8,762 bases of DNA from DAISIK01 sp036822055 (GCA_036822055.1 DAISIK010000052.1:1-8762); one strand, 5' to 3'; shown: positions 1 to 6,580, counted from the stretch's first letter. A program made the numbers and translations. The notes: generated from the letters alone by a model not told the origin.

Positions 1-437
1 GGATGAAGGACCAGGCGATCGTCTGCAACATCGGCCACTTCGACAACGAGATCCAAGTGCAGCAATTGATGGATTCGCCCGAGGTGGACCGGATCAATAT
101 CAAGCCACAGGTCGACCAGTTTGTCTTTAACGACGGGCACGCAATCTACCTGCTTGCGGAGGGAAGGTTGGTTAACCTCGGTTGTGCAACGGGCCACCCA
201 TCCTTTGTGATGTCGAACTCATTCGCCAATCAGGTGCTGGCACAGGTGGAGCTCTGGCAGCATCTGGAGAAGTACCGTCCGGGTGTTTACATGCTGCCGA
301 GGCATCTCGATGAAAAGGTGGCCCGGCTCCATCTGGAAAAGTTGGGCGGGCGTTTGACTGAACTGAGCCCTGAGCAGGCTTCCTACATCGGGGTAAAACC
401 AACCGGTCCTTACAAGCCGGAACACTATAAATACTGA
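1..437 (+). CDS. ahcY: Adenosylhomocysteinase (S-adenosyl-L-homocysteine hydrolase), C-terminal part
   Basis: This is the last ~144 codons of a gene that begins before the window; the family is usually 430-475 residues. The enzyme reversibly splits S-adenosylhomocysteine into homocysteine and adenosine in the cytoplasm, using tightly bound NAD, and so clears the product of methyltransferases. Visible family signatures are MKDQAIVCNIGHFDNEIQV at the start of the visible part (cofactor-domain segment with the conserved GHFDNE), then LGCATGHPSFVMSNSFANQV, and the C-terminal tail PYKPEHYKY. In known structures the Lys and Tyr of this tail reach into the NAD site of a neighbouring subunit. The ATG at position 3 is an internal Met of the MKD(G/Q)AIVCN motif and not the start. 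The reading frame is intact to its TGA. Identification is very secure; nothing can be said about its promoter or any upstream SAH/SAM riboswitch. Confidence 0.97.
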   Translation, partial: MKDQAIVCNIGHFDNEIQVQQLMDSPEVDRINIKPQVDQFVFNDGHAIYLLAEGRLVNLGCATGHPSFVMSNSFANQVLAQVELWQHLEKYRPGVYMLPRHLDEKVARLHLEKLGGRLTELSPEQASYIGVKPTGPYKPEHYKY

Positions 438-478
438 GTTGCCCCGGGGGGAAGGTGAACGGCAGAGAGGGGCGATGG

Positions 479-514
479 AGCCTCGGTCGACGGATCACCG
501 AGCGCAGGCTTTTT
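479..514 (+). terminator. Possible intrinsic terminator after ahcY
   Basis: An imperfect hairpin lies 42 bp past the ahcY stop. AGCCT (479-483) can pair with AGGCT (506-510), and inside it CGGT (484-487) pairs with ACCG (497-500), leaving an asymmetric AGCGC bulge on the 3' side. A run of five T (510-514) ends the structure. A competing hairpin GCAGGC/GCTTGC (504-509 with 515-520) uses the T run as its loop. The bulge and the short T tract make this a weak call. Confidence 0.35.
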
Positions 515-556
515 GCTTGCAGCGAAGCTGGAATGGCCGCATTGTCTTCGGTTTTC

Positions 557-632
<76 letters not shown>

Positions 633-709
633 TTAGTGCGCCTCAAGGGTCTAAAGTTTGGTCGATCTGAGCGTTGTCATGCACGCCACGAGCTGGCACT
701 AAGGGAGGC

Positions 710-1111
710 ATGATCAAGCCGAAGGTGAAGTGTCTGATCTCCGGGAGCCAAACTTCGGGGATGCTGGCGAGGTGGCTGGAAGTGACAGCGCCCAGGGAAA
801 GCTCACCGATGCAGGCGCACCGGCTACAGCTCAAGCTCTACACCGTGCTGGAGGGCGAGCATATTTTCCTTGTGGGAGAGTCGAGGATCGAGGCGAAGGC
901 GGGCGACACCGTGATGGTAGGAATGGGGGAACCTCACGCCTGTCTCAATGCGGGGATGAGGGCGGGAAAACTGCTGTTCGACCTTTTGCCAGCGGATGAC
1001 ACCGAGGTTTTTTACGAGCGCTTGATGGCTGGAGCCTATGACGAGGAGGAACTCGGGGCCTTTTTTTCTGAGTACGGAATCGACCTCCTCGGGCCTGGTG
1101 CGAAGGTCTGA
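710..1111 (+). CDS. Small single-domain cupin protein
   Basis: A 133-residue protein with one cupin beta-barrel spanning roughly residues 25-95. Cupin motif 1 is recognisable from the LYTVLEGEHIFLVG strand pair, and motif 2 from AGDTVMVGMGEPHACLNAG. The metal ligands are only partly kept. By alignment on the VLEG strand, the usual HxH...E of motif 1 appears as Gln35-x-His37 with Lys42 where Glu is expected; the motif 2 His is His76. A standard mononuclear metal site is therefore doubtful. The function is not recognisable: cupins of this size include sugar-binding, dioxygenase-like and regulatory proteins. The start is uncertain. ATG 710 has a strong AAGGGAGG just 1 nt upstream, which is too close for normal use. 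A TTG at 674 would extend the protein by 12 residues without a ribosome-binding site. ATG 710 is preferred because it begins with a plausible charged N-terminus. Confidence 0.85.
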   Translation: MIKPKVKCLISGSQTSGMLARWLEVTAPRESSPMQAHRLQLKLYTVLEGEHIFLVGESRIEAKAGDTVMVGMGEPHACLNAGMRAGKLLFDLLPADDTEVFYERLMAGAYDEEELGAFFSEYGIDLLGPGAKV

Positions 1112-1177
1112 GGGGGATGAGGAGTAAGGGCAGAATTTCCCTTGCGATCCGGCGGGTTGAAGTGATCACCTAACCGG

Positions 1178-2980
1178 GTGCGTTCGGATTCTCTTTGGCG
1201 AAGGATTTCTCAAAAGTCTGGCTCGGTTGAGAATGTTTCGACGGTGGACCCTTTTCCCTTCCCGGCTGCGGTCAAGGAGCTTCGGGGAAAGCGGTTGGGT
1301 CCTGAGCTGAGGGCGGCCTTGAACGTTGCTTTGTTGGCCTTCCCGCAGGGGATTGCCTATGCCCTGATTGCGGGACTGCCGGTAAGTTACGGGATTTTTG
1401 GGTCAATTGTTGCGAGCCTGCTGGGAGCCTTTTTTGCCCGCGACCACTACATTTCCTTTGGTCCGACCAACGCCACGGCGGTGATGCTGCTGAGTGCTTT
1501 TGCCAGTCTGGGAATTCCCGAGGAGGAGCGGGTTGTGGTCCTTCCCTTGATTCTGTGCATCGCGGGAACGTTTATGATCGTGGGGGCATTCCTGAAGCTC
1601 TCGACCTTCATCCAGTACATTTCCCGAACGGTGGTGATTGGTTACGTGACGGCGGCGGCCCTTCTGATCATTGCCAATCAGGTACGGGGGGCATTTGGCT
1701 TTCGTTTCAGCGGGGAGGAGACCGCTTCCACGCTCGTTGAGGTGCTGTATTTCACCCTGTACTACATCGCGGAAACGGATCTGAGTGCAGTGGCGGTAGC
1801 TGGGGTGACGTTGGTGGTCTATCTGTTGATCGGGCGTCTTTTCCGAAGCCTCCCGCAGGTGGCGGTCACCCTCATGTTGATGGGGGGGGTTGGGGTGTAT
1901 TTGAAAGGGGCTGGCTGGGAGTTGGAATTTTTGCAGTCGGTGGCCCTCGGAGATTGGAGCCTGACTTTGCCAAACTTTACGAAAGTGCCGCTTAATCAAC
2001 TAACCGGGCCAGCTTTGGCGCTTGCGCTACTGGCGATCCTTGAAGGGGCATCGATAGGAAAGTCGCTGGCGGCGAGGACGGGATCGCGGTTGAATCTGGA
2101 TCAATCGATGTATGGCTTGGGGATGGCCAACGTCGGCTGCGGCTTGTTTTCGGGGATGGCGGCCTCGGGCTCGTTGACCCGCTCGGTGCTCAGCGTGAAC
2201 AGCGGGGCGACCAGCTCAATCTCGAGCCTTTTTGTAGCGATGATGCTGCTGTTGGGGGCATTGCTGGTTGGCAACTTTGTCTCCTACGTGCCGAAGGCAT
2301 CGCTGGCGGTGGTGATCGTGATGATTGGATTGAGTCTTTTGAGCCCGCGCAATATCCGGTTGGTGATGCGGGCGACGAAGGACGACCGCCTGGTCTTTAT
2401 CGTGACCCTGGCGGTGGGAATGTTGCAGCCGCTGGACAGCGCGATCTACGTGGGGACCGGTCTGGCGATCGCGCTCTTTTTGAGGCGGGCCTCTCGTCCG
2501 GAGCTGGTAGAGTATGCCTTCAACGAGGAGGGGAAGCTGGGAGCGAGGACAAACCTCGTCGAGCGAGCGGTGCCCGAGGTATCGATTGTGCACGTTGAGG
2601 GAGACCTTTTTTTCGGTGCGAGTGAGCTCTTTCGGGACCAAATGCGCCGGATTTGCGACGAACCGAATCTAAGGGTGGTGGTTTTGAGGATGAAAAATGC
2701 CCGTTTGCTGGACGCAACGAGTGTTTTCGCACTCTTCGAACTGGTGCGCCACATGAACGAGCTGGACCGCTTTATGGTGGTCAGCGGGGTGCGCGAGGAG
2801 GTTTACGAGGTATTTGCGGCCTCTGGTTTGATTGCCGAGATCGGGGAGGAAAACATCTTTCGGGAAGATGCCGAGAATCCTACCCTCTCGACGGCGCGGG
2901 CGATGAGACGGGCGCAGGCCTTAATCGGGGCGGGTGAAACGAAGGTAACCATCTATGTTGACCCAGGGAAGAAGAAGTAG
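1178..2980 (+). CDS. SulP-family anion transporter with C-terminal STAS domain
   Basis: A 600-residue inner-membrane protein. Residues ~40-440 form a strongly hydrophobic multi-span transport domain with SulP hallmarks: LAFPQGIAYALIAGLPVSYG (54-72) and SFGPTNATAVMLLSAF (93-108) near the start. Residues ~466-585 form a soluble cytoplasmic STAS domain, PEVSIVHVEGDLFFGA through MKNARLLDATSVFALFEL. Asp512-Ala-Thr-Ser is at the position of the loop that is phosphorylated in anti-anti-sigma factors of the SpoIIAA type. The family carries sulfate, bicarbonate, C4-dicarboxylates or other anions by proton or sodium symport. The sequence alone does not tell which, and no cysteine-synthesis or carbonic anhydrase gene is adjacent to help. 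The start is GTG 1178, directly after an in-frame stop at 1163. GTG 1244, just before the DPFPFP motif, is an alternative; neither has a clear ribosome-binding site. The last 26 bp overlap the next gene, suggesting co-translation. Confidence 0.93.
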   Translation: MRSDSLWRRISQKSGSVENVSTVDPFPFPAAVKELRGKRLGPELRAALNVALLAFPQGIAYALIAGLPVSYGIFGSIVASLLGAFFARDHYISFGPTNATAVMLLSAFASLGIPEEERVVVLPLILCIAGTFMIVGAFLKLSTFIQYISRTVVIGYVTAAALLIIANQVRGAFGFRFSGEETASTLVEVLYFTLYYIAETDLSAVAVAGVTLVVYLLIGRLFRSLPQVAVTLMLMGGVGVYLKGAGWELEFLQSVALGDWSLTLPNFTKVPLNQLTGPALALALLAILEGASIGKSLAARTGSRLNLDQSMYGLGMANVGCGLFSGMAASGSLTRSVLSVNSGATSSISSLFVAMMLLLGALLVGNFVSYVPKASLAVVIVMIGLSLLSPRNIRLVMRATKDDRLVFIVTLAVGMLQPLDSAIYVGTGLAIALFLRRASRPELVEYAFNEEGKLGARTNLVERAVPEVSIVHVEGDLFFGASELFRDQMRRICDEPNLRVVVLRMKNARLLDATSVFALFELVRHMNELDRFMVVSGVREEVYEVFAASGLIAEIGEENIFREDAENPTLSTARAMRRAQALIGAGETKVTIYVDPGKKK

Positions 2981-3455
2981 ACTCGGGGTGATTCCGGTTG
3001 CTGGTCTGGTGCTGGTTCTGAGCGGCTGTCGACCGGCTGAGATGAAGGTTTTTGGAACCGAAGAGGTCCCGGGCATCCTGGTGAATATCTGGGCTCGGGA
3101 TCTCCCGGGGCACCGGTATTGGCCGGTTTACTACGAGATGATTCGGATTGAGAGCGGAGAGCGGTACCAAAGTGAGGCGGTTTATTTTATCGATCGGGAC
3201 GTGGTGGACCGGATGGACTTTCTGGTCCAGAAGGGTTTGCGGGAGGGGGAGTATGAACTGGTCTGGACGAATCGGCCGCCCGGGGTTGCCAATGCGAGGG
3301 AGTTCCACCCGTTCCTGCTGCTTTATCCCAAGCGATTCTTTAGCTACCCGAGGCAGCGCGGCGACCGGGAGGACCTAGGGCAACGATTTGTGGAAGAGAC
3401 CTTGCCCGAGGCCTGGGGTGAAACGCCTGCTCCCAAGACAGAATCCGTTCCTTGA
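2955..3455 (+). CDS. Small putative lipoprotein, unknown function
   Basis: A 166-residue protein I do not recognise. Its N-terminus is a lipoprotein signal: basic QGRRSR, hydrophobic VIPVAGLVLV, then the lipobox LSGC with the acceptor Cys at residue 25. It should therefore be exported and lipid-anchored. The mature part (~142 residues) is mixed alpha/beta in character, rich in aromatic and charged residues (for example RYWPVYYEMIRIES and EFHPFLLLYPKRFFSYP), with no further membrane segment. The tail is Pro/Glu-rich. The gene starts at ATG 2955, inside the end of the SulP transporter gene (26-bp overlap, different frame), with a weak GAAGG 9 nt upstream. GTG 2988 would leave the signal without its basic n-region, so 2955 is preferred. 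Co-expression with the transporter is likely; a functional partnership is only a guess. Its last 116 bp are antisense to the alkyltransferase gene. Confidence 0.8.
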   Translation: MLTQGRRSRLGVIPVAGLVLVLSGCRPAEMKVFGTEEVPGILVNIWARDLPGHRYWPVYYEMIRIESGERYQSEAVYFIDRDVVDRMDFLVQKGLREGEYELVWTNRPPGVANAREFHPFLLLYPKRFFSYPRQRGDREDLGQRFVEETLPEAWGETPAPKTESVP

Positions 3456-3996
3456 GGGGGGCACCCCAGCGGTAGGAGCCGGGGGCATGATCAGCCCGGA
3501 CCACCCGGTGGCAGGGAATAGCGAAGGCGATCTGGTTGGCGGCAAGGGCGCTGCCGACGGCCCGACTGGCTTGAGGAGAGCCGATTTGTTGGGCGATTTG
3601 GGTGTAGGTGCGTACCTCGCCAAAGGGGATCCGGGCGGTGGCTTGCCAAACCCGAAGTTGGAAGGGAGTGCCGGAGACGATGAGGTGGGGAAGGTCTGCG
3701 GAGGCGGGGTCAAAGAGGGGGTAGGGAAAGGACATTGAGTGCTCGCCGGGCGGGGCAATGGTCTGGCCCGGGATGCTGGCCCGGTAGCGGTCGAGGGTGA
3801 TCTGAAGGAATGCGGTGCTGGGACCGAGGGCGAGGGCGCAGACTCCCCCTGGGGAAAGGATGGCGACAGCCTCGCCGAACGGAAAGGAGGCAAATGTGGC
3901 TGCAAGAGGAACTTGCGAAGGACTGGTGGCCGGCCAGGGGGTGGGCTGCCGGGGGAGACAGTCTGCCTCAATTATCGTAGATGTACCCGATGCCAT
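3340..3996 (-). CDS. ogt: Methylated-DNA-[protein]-cysteine S-methyltransferase (O6-alkylguanine-DNA alkyltransferase, Ada/Ogt type)
   Basis: A 218-residue DNA repair protein that moves the alkyl group from O6-alkylguanine to its own cysteine and is inactivated by the reaction. Residues are numbered from the ATG at 3996. An N-terminal RNase H-like domain (FGEAVAILSPGGVCALALG, ~41-58) resembles the C-terminal half of E. coli Ada. The catalytic domain is at ~109-190: GTPFQLRVWQATARIPFGEVRTY, then SRAVGSALAANQ with the arginine finger (Arg145), then the active site IPCHRV with Cys162, then GSYRWG. A 28-residue Pro/Arg-rich tail follows the domain end and overlaps the lipoprotein gene on the other strand. 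The start could also be ATG 4062, adding 22 basic residues and overlapping the response regulator by 95 bp instead of 29. I prefer 3996 because the extension has no counterpart in the family as I know it. Neither start has a ribosome-binding site. Translation is probably coupled to the regulator gene. Confidence 0.92.
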   Translation of the reverse strand: MASGTSTIIEADCLPRQPTPWPATSPSQVPLAATFASFPFGEAVAILSPGGVCALALGPSTAFLQITLDRYRASIPGQTIAPPGEHSMSFPYPLFDPASADLPHLIVSGTPFQLRVWQATARIPFGEVRTYTQIAQQIGSPQASRAVGSALAANQIAFAIPCHRVVRADHAPGSYRWGAPLKERILSWEQAFHPRPRARSLPQIVALGPPGRRAASGS

Positions 3997-4693
3997 GGAT
4001 CGTCCGGAAGGCCGTGCTTGGGCACTCCTGCTCCTTGAAGCGGTCGCGAATGCGAACGACATATTGGTCGAGGGATCGACTTTTCAGGTCAGCATGTTCG
4101 CCCCAGACTTCGTGGATCATCATCTTTCGGGAGATGACCTGATTCGGGTTATTGGCGAGGAGGGCGAGGATGCCAAGCTCTTTGCGACCGATCGCCTCGG
4201 TGTTGCCGTTGGGGAAGTTGATCTCAAGACGGGCGGGATTGATCCTGGCCTCGCAGAAGGTGAAGGGCTGGTCAAGAACGGAGGCGTTCATGGCCAGCTT
4301 GGTGTCGTAGGCGGTCTCGGAACGGCGGAGGACTGCGCGGATGCGGGCGACCAGTTCTGCATTGCTAAAGGGCTTGGTCAGGTAGTCATCGGCGCCGATT
4401 TCAAAGCCCTTCACTTTGCTGATTTCGTTGTTGAGGCCAGTGACGAAAATGACGGGCGGGGGAGCATCGACGGAGCGGATCTCGCGGAGGAGTTCGAAGC
4501 CGCTGAAGTCGGGGAGGTTTACATCGAGGAGAACCAGGTTGGCGTGGTTGTTTTTCAGGAAATCGATGGCCTTGGCACCCCGGTCGAAAGCCTGGGTGAG
4601 CATGCCCACGTGTTCGAGGTATTCGATGATTGAGGCGCGCAGCTCAGGGTTGTCTTCAACGATGAGAATGAGGGGCTTGGGAGATTCCTTCAT
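3968..4693 (-). CDS. OmpR/PhoB-family response regulator (orphan)
   Basis: A 241-residue two-domain transcription regulator. The receiver domain (residues ~7-120) has the acidic pair Glu13-Asp14, the phospho-acceptor Asp57 in LVLLDVNLPD, Thr85 in VIFVTG and Lys107 in LTKPF, so the full phosphorylation and switch set is present. A linker leads to a winged-helix DNA-binding domain (~150-241) of the Trans_reg_C type, with RKELGILALLANNPNQVISR, the recognition-helix region SRSLDQYVVRIRDRF and the terminal wing FRTIHGIGYIYDN. No histidine kinase gene lies on either side, so its partner must be elsewhere. The start is ATG 4693, with no Shine-Dalgarno visible. It lies head-to-head with hisG across 103 bp and is followed in overlap by the alkyltransferase gene. 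Confidence 0.95.
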   Translation of the reverse strand: MKESPKPLILIVEDNPELRASIIEYLEHVGMLTQAFDRGAKAIDFLKNNHANLVLLDVNLPDFSGFELLREIRSVDAPPPVIFVTGLNNEISKVKGFEIGADDYLTKPFSNAELVARIRAVLRRSETAYDTKLAMNASVLDQPFTFCEARINPARLEINFPNGNTEAIGRKELGILALLANNPNQVISRKMMIHEVWGEHADLKSRSLDQYVVRIRDRFKEQECPSTAFRTIHGIGYIYDN

Positions 4694-4722
4694 GAGCAGA
4701 TAGGGTTAGTGGGTTTAAACTT

Positions 4723-4751
4723 TTGATAGTAAGGGAAAGTGTAAATGTAAA
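4723..4751 (-). promoter_or_regulatory. Candidate sigma70-type promoter for the response regulator gene
   Basis: On the minus strand TTTACA (4751-4746) is followed, after exactly 17 bp, by TATCAA (4728-4723). That is 5/6 and 4/6 matches to the -35 and -10 consensus. A start about 7 bp further would give a leader of roughly 22 nt before the ATG at 4693. Read on the plus strand the same bases are TTGATA-N17-TGTAAA, also 5/6 and 4/6, so the direction is ambiguous. The setting (AT-rich, divergent gene starts) supports a promoter here. Confidence 0.4.
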
Positions 4752-4754
4752 AAG

Positions 4755-4760
4755 TATAAT
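4755..4760 (+). promoter_or_regulatory. Candidate -10 box (TATAAT) for hisG
   Basis: A perfect TATAAT lies 36 bp before the hisG ATG in the only AT-rich stretch of the window. It would place transcription start near 4767 and give a leader of about 30 nt. There is no matching -35 at 16-18 bp (the bases there are AAGGGAA); the closest, TTGATA at 4723-4728, is 26 bp away. It may rely on an activator, or the hexamer may be chance. Confidence 0.35.
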
Positions 4761-4796
4761 CTTCTTGTCATTCTCAAGGTCCAACCATTTCAGAGA

Positions 4797-5681
4797 ATGA
4801 TGGACGATCAATACGTGCTGAACATTGGATTTCCCAAAGGGAGCCTTGAGGAATCCACCATTGGACTCTTTCGCAAAGCGGGCTACCGGGTGAGCAAGGG
4901 CTCGCGCTCTTATCGTGCGATGGTTGATGATCCCGAGCTGGGGGGAGTCTTTGTCCGGGCGCAGGAAGTGAGCCGCTATGTGGAGCACGGGTACTTTGAC
5001 TGTGGTCTGACGGGGCACGACTGGGTGCTGGAAAATCGCTCGGATGTTGTTGAGGTGTGCGATCTTGTGTACAGCCGGGCCTCAAGTGTGAGGTCCCGTT
5101 GGGTCTTGGCGGTTCCCGCGAGTTCAGCGATCCGGACGGTGGCCGATCTGGAAGGCAAGCGAATCGCCACCGAGGTGGTTTATCTGACGGAGACTTACCT
5201 GGCGAAGCACGGGGTGAAGGCGGAAGTCGAATTTTCCTGGGGGGCAACTGAGGTAAAAGTCCCTGATCTGGTGGACGCCATCGTCGATCTGACGGAAACG
5301 GGAAGTTCGCTGCGGGCTAATAATTTACGAGTAGTTGACACCATTTTATACACCAACACGAAGCTGATCGCGAACCGAGCCAGCTGGGAGGATGAGCGCA
5401 AACGGCAGAAGATTGAGAATCTGGCCTTGTTGCTAACGGCTGCCCTCGAGGCGGAGGGCAAGGTGGGTCTCAAGCTGAACCTGAGACGGGACCACCTTGA
5501 GGGGTTATTGGAGAAGCTGCCTTCACTGCGGAATCCGACCATCAATGAATTGGCAGATCGGGATTGGGTAGCCGTTGAGGTGATCGTAGACGAAACCATT
5601 GTGCGGGAGATCATTCCGGCGCTGAAACGGGCCGGAGCCGAGGGGATCATCGAGTATCCCTTGACGAAGGTGATCTATTAG
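4797..5681 (+). CDS. hisG: ATP phosphoribosyltransferase, long form (HisG)
   Basis: A 294-residue cytoplasmic enzyme that joins ATP and PRPP to make phosphoribosyl-ATP, the first and feedback-controlled step of histidine synthesis. The catalytic part has GFPKGSLEEST near the N-terminus, the segment FDCGLTGHDWVLE, and the PRPP-binding loop DLTETGSSLRANNL (164-177, against the common DLVETGTTLRANGL). The C-terminal ~75 residues (from about VGLKLNLRRDHLEGLLEKLPSLRNPTI to the end) form the ACT-like regulatory domain typical of the hexameric, histidine-inhibited long form, so no HisZ partner is needed. Start ATG 4797 is followed at once by a second ATG at 4800; no clear ribosome-binding site separates them. 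No other his gene is in the window, so hisG appears to be transcribed on its own. Its TAG overlaps the stop of the convergent TPR gene by 4 bp. Confidence 0.96.
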   Translation: MMDDQYVLNIGFPKGSLEESTIGLFRKAGYRVSKGSRSYRAMVDDPELGGVFVRAQEVSRYVEHGYFDCGLTGHDWVLENRSDVVEVCDLVYSRASSVRSRWVLAVPASSAIRTVADLEGKRIATEVVYLTETYLAKHGVKAEVEFSWGATEVKVPDLVDAIVDLTETGSSLRANNLRVVDTILYTNTKLIANRASWEDERKRQKIENLALLLTAALEAEGKVGLKLNLRRDHLEGLLEKLPSLRNPTINELADRDWVAVEVIVDETIVREIIPALKRAGAEGIIEYPLTKVIY

Positions 5682-6391
5682 TCAGCCGGGGCGGGGGTGG
5701 GCTCGCTGGGACCTTCCGGGGCCGGGTCCGTTTCGGTTTGGCGGAAGGCAACGGGAGGGCGCTCGACAAAAGCATTGAGGCGGTCAAGGTAGAGGCTGCC
5801 GCCAGCGAGGCCCTCGAGCCGGGCTTGCACCTCGCTGAGGAGGGCATCGTCCTCCGCCTGCAAGGCAGTGAGCCCGAGTTGATAGAGAGCCATGGAGCGG
5901 ACAGAATCGTAGGCTTTTGCATCGTCTGCGATGCGGCGGAAAGTCGATTTGGCGAGGGCCAGATCGCCGGAGCGCAGGATGGAGATGGCCCGGCCGAGTT
6001 GGCCGAGCCCCTGAAGGGGGGTTCGGGTGAGGCCGGATTCAACCTTTTCGTAGAGGGAGGCAGCTTTTTCGAAGTCACCCTCCTCGAGAGCCTCGGCGGC
6101 GGCTTTGAGGCCAGCGAGGGAGCCCAGGTTTGAGCCGGAGTATTTTGTGAAAAAGTCTGCGTAGGTGCCCTCATGAGCGGCAACTGCATAGGAGGAGCTC
6201 ATCTTCCGCAAACGCTGCTCCTTGGTGAAGCGAAGGGTGAGGAAGAGGGCAGCCCCGGCGAGGACGATGGCCACCGTGGCGATGATGGTGGAACGATTGT
6301 CGCGGAAATACTGATATAGATCGTCGTTGAGATGGTCATCAAGGTGACTTTCTTCGACGGAGAAGTCTGGAGGGTTGTTTTCTTTTGCCAC
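5678..6391 (-). CDS. Membrane-anchored TPR protein, YfgM-like
   Basis: A 237-residue protein. A short acidic cytoplasmic N-terminus (~35 residues, with DDHLNDDLYQYFRDNR) precedes one membrane span at ~36-54 (IIATVAIVLAGAALFLTLRF). A helical periplasmic domain of ~150 residues with TPR-like repeats follows (AAAEALEEGDFEKAASLYEKV, ISILRSGDLALAKSTFRRIADDA, MALYQLGLTALQAEDDALLSEV). The end is a Pro/Glu/Ala-rich tail (~residues 218-237). This layout matches the YfgM/TPR_21 family, whose E. coli member associates with the SecYEG translocon and periplasmic chaperones. That role here is by family resemblance only. The start is GTG 6391, with no ribosome-binding site. The gene diverges from the ECF sigma operon and ends tail-to-tail with hisG. 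Confidence 0.85.
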   Translation of the reverse strand: MAKENNPPDFSVEESHLDDHLNDDLYQYFRDNRSTIIATVAIVLAGAALFLTLRFTKEQRLRKMSSSYAVAAHEGTYADFFTKYSGSNLGSLAGLKAAAEALEEGDFEKAASLYEKVESGLTRTPLQGLGQLGRAISILRSGDLALAKSTFRRIADDAKAYDSVRSMALYQLGLTALQAEDDALLSEVQARLEGLAGGSLYLDRLNAFVERPPVAFRQTETDPAPEGPSEPTPAPAD

Positions 6392-6580
6392 GGTGTAGAG
6401 TTTTTGCCTGAAACCGTTGATAGAAGGAGGAGGGCAAGCTCAAGGTCAAGTTTGAAGCAGCAGGGGATGGCTTGATTGCAGTGGGGCGAGGTAGGGAGAG
6501 AACAGAGGGGACCTTTGCTTTGGCCGCATAGAGGTGATTTTGCCTTGCAGACTGGTTAGCCGAGGGGCATCTTGTGAGGG
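6392..6580. other. Divergent intergenic region between YfgM-like gene and sigma operon
   Basis: This is the largest gap in the window (189 bp) and must hold the promoters of both flanking transcription units. I find no strong sigma70 pair on either strand. The best minus-strand hint is a TTGACC (5/6 to the -35 consensus; plus-strand bases GGTCAA near 6443) without a good -10 at normal spacing. On the plus strand no clear GGAAC-type ECF -35 with a matching -10 stands out. GAGAACAG near 6497-6504 is the nearest and is not convincing. Polypurine stretches (GAAGGAGGAGGG near 6424) are present. No terminator-like hairpin was seen. Confidence 0.5.

Noticed and set aside
1126..1143. AAGGG / CCCTT hairpin after the cupin gene as a terminator
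   Set aside because: Only 5 bp with an 8-nt loop and no T run after it; too weak to call.
1403..1999. 198-codon minus-strand frame inside the SulP gene
   Set aside because: His/Gln/Arg-rich antisense shadow of a hydrophobic transporter; no motif and no ribosome-binding site.
3375..3971. 198-codon minus-strand frame over the alkyltransferase gene
   Set aside because: Pro/Ser-rich alternative frame of the alkyltransferase gene, which carries the PCHRV active site in its own frame.
3815..4633. 272-codon plus-strand open frame
   Set aside because: It is the antisense of the response regulator and part of the alkyltransferase gene. Its product is a Gly/Val/Glu-rich mirror translation with no domain, and the minus-strand genes have clear catalytic motifs.
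5647..6189. 180-codon minus-strand frame overlapping the YfgM-like gene
   Set aside because: Pro/Ser/Arg-rich frame-shifted shadow; the real frame has a membrane span and TPR-like helices.
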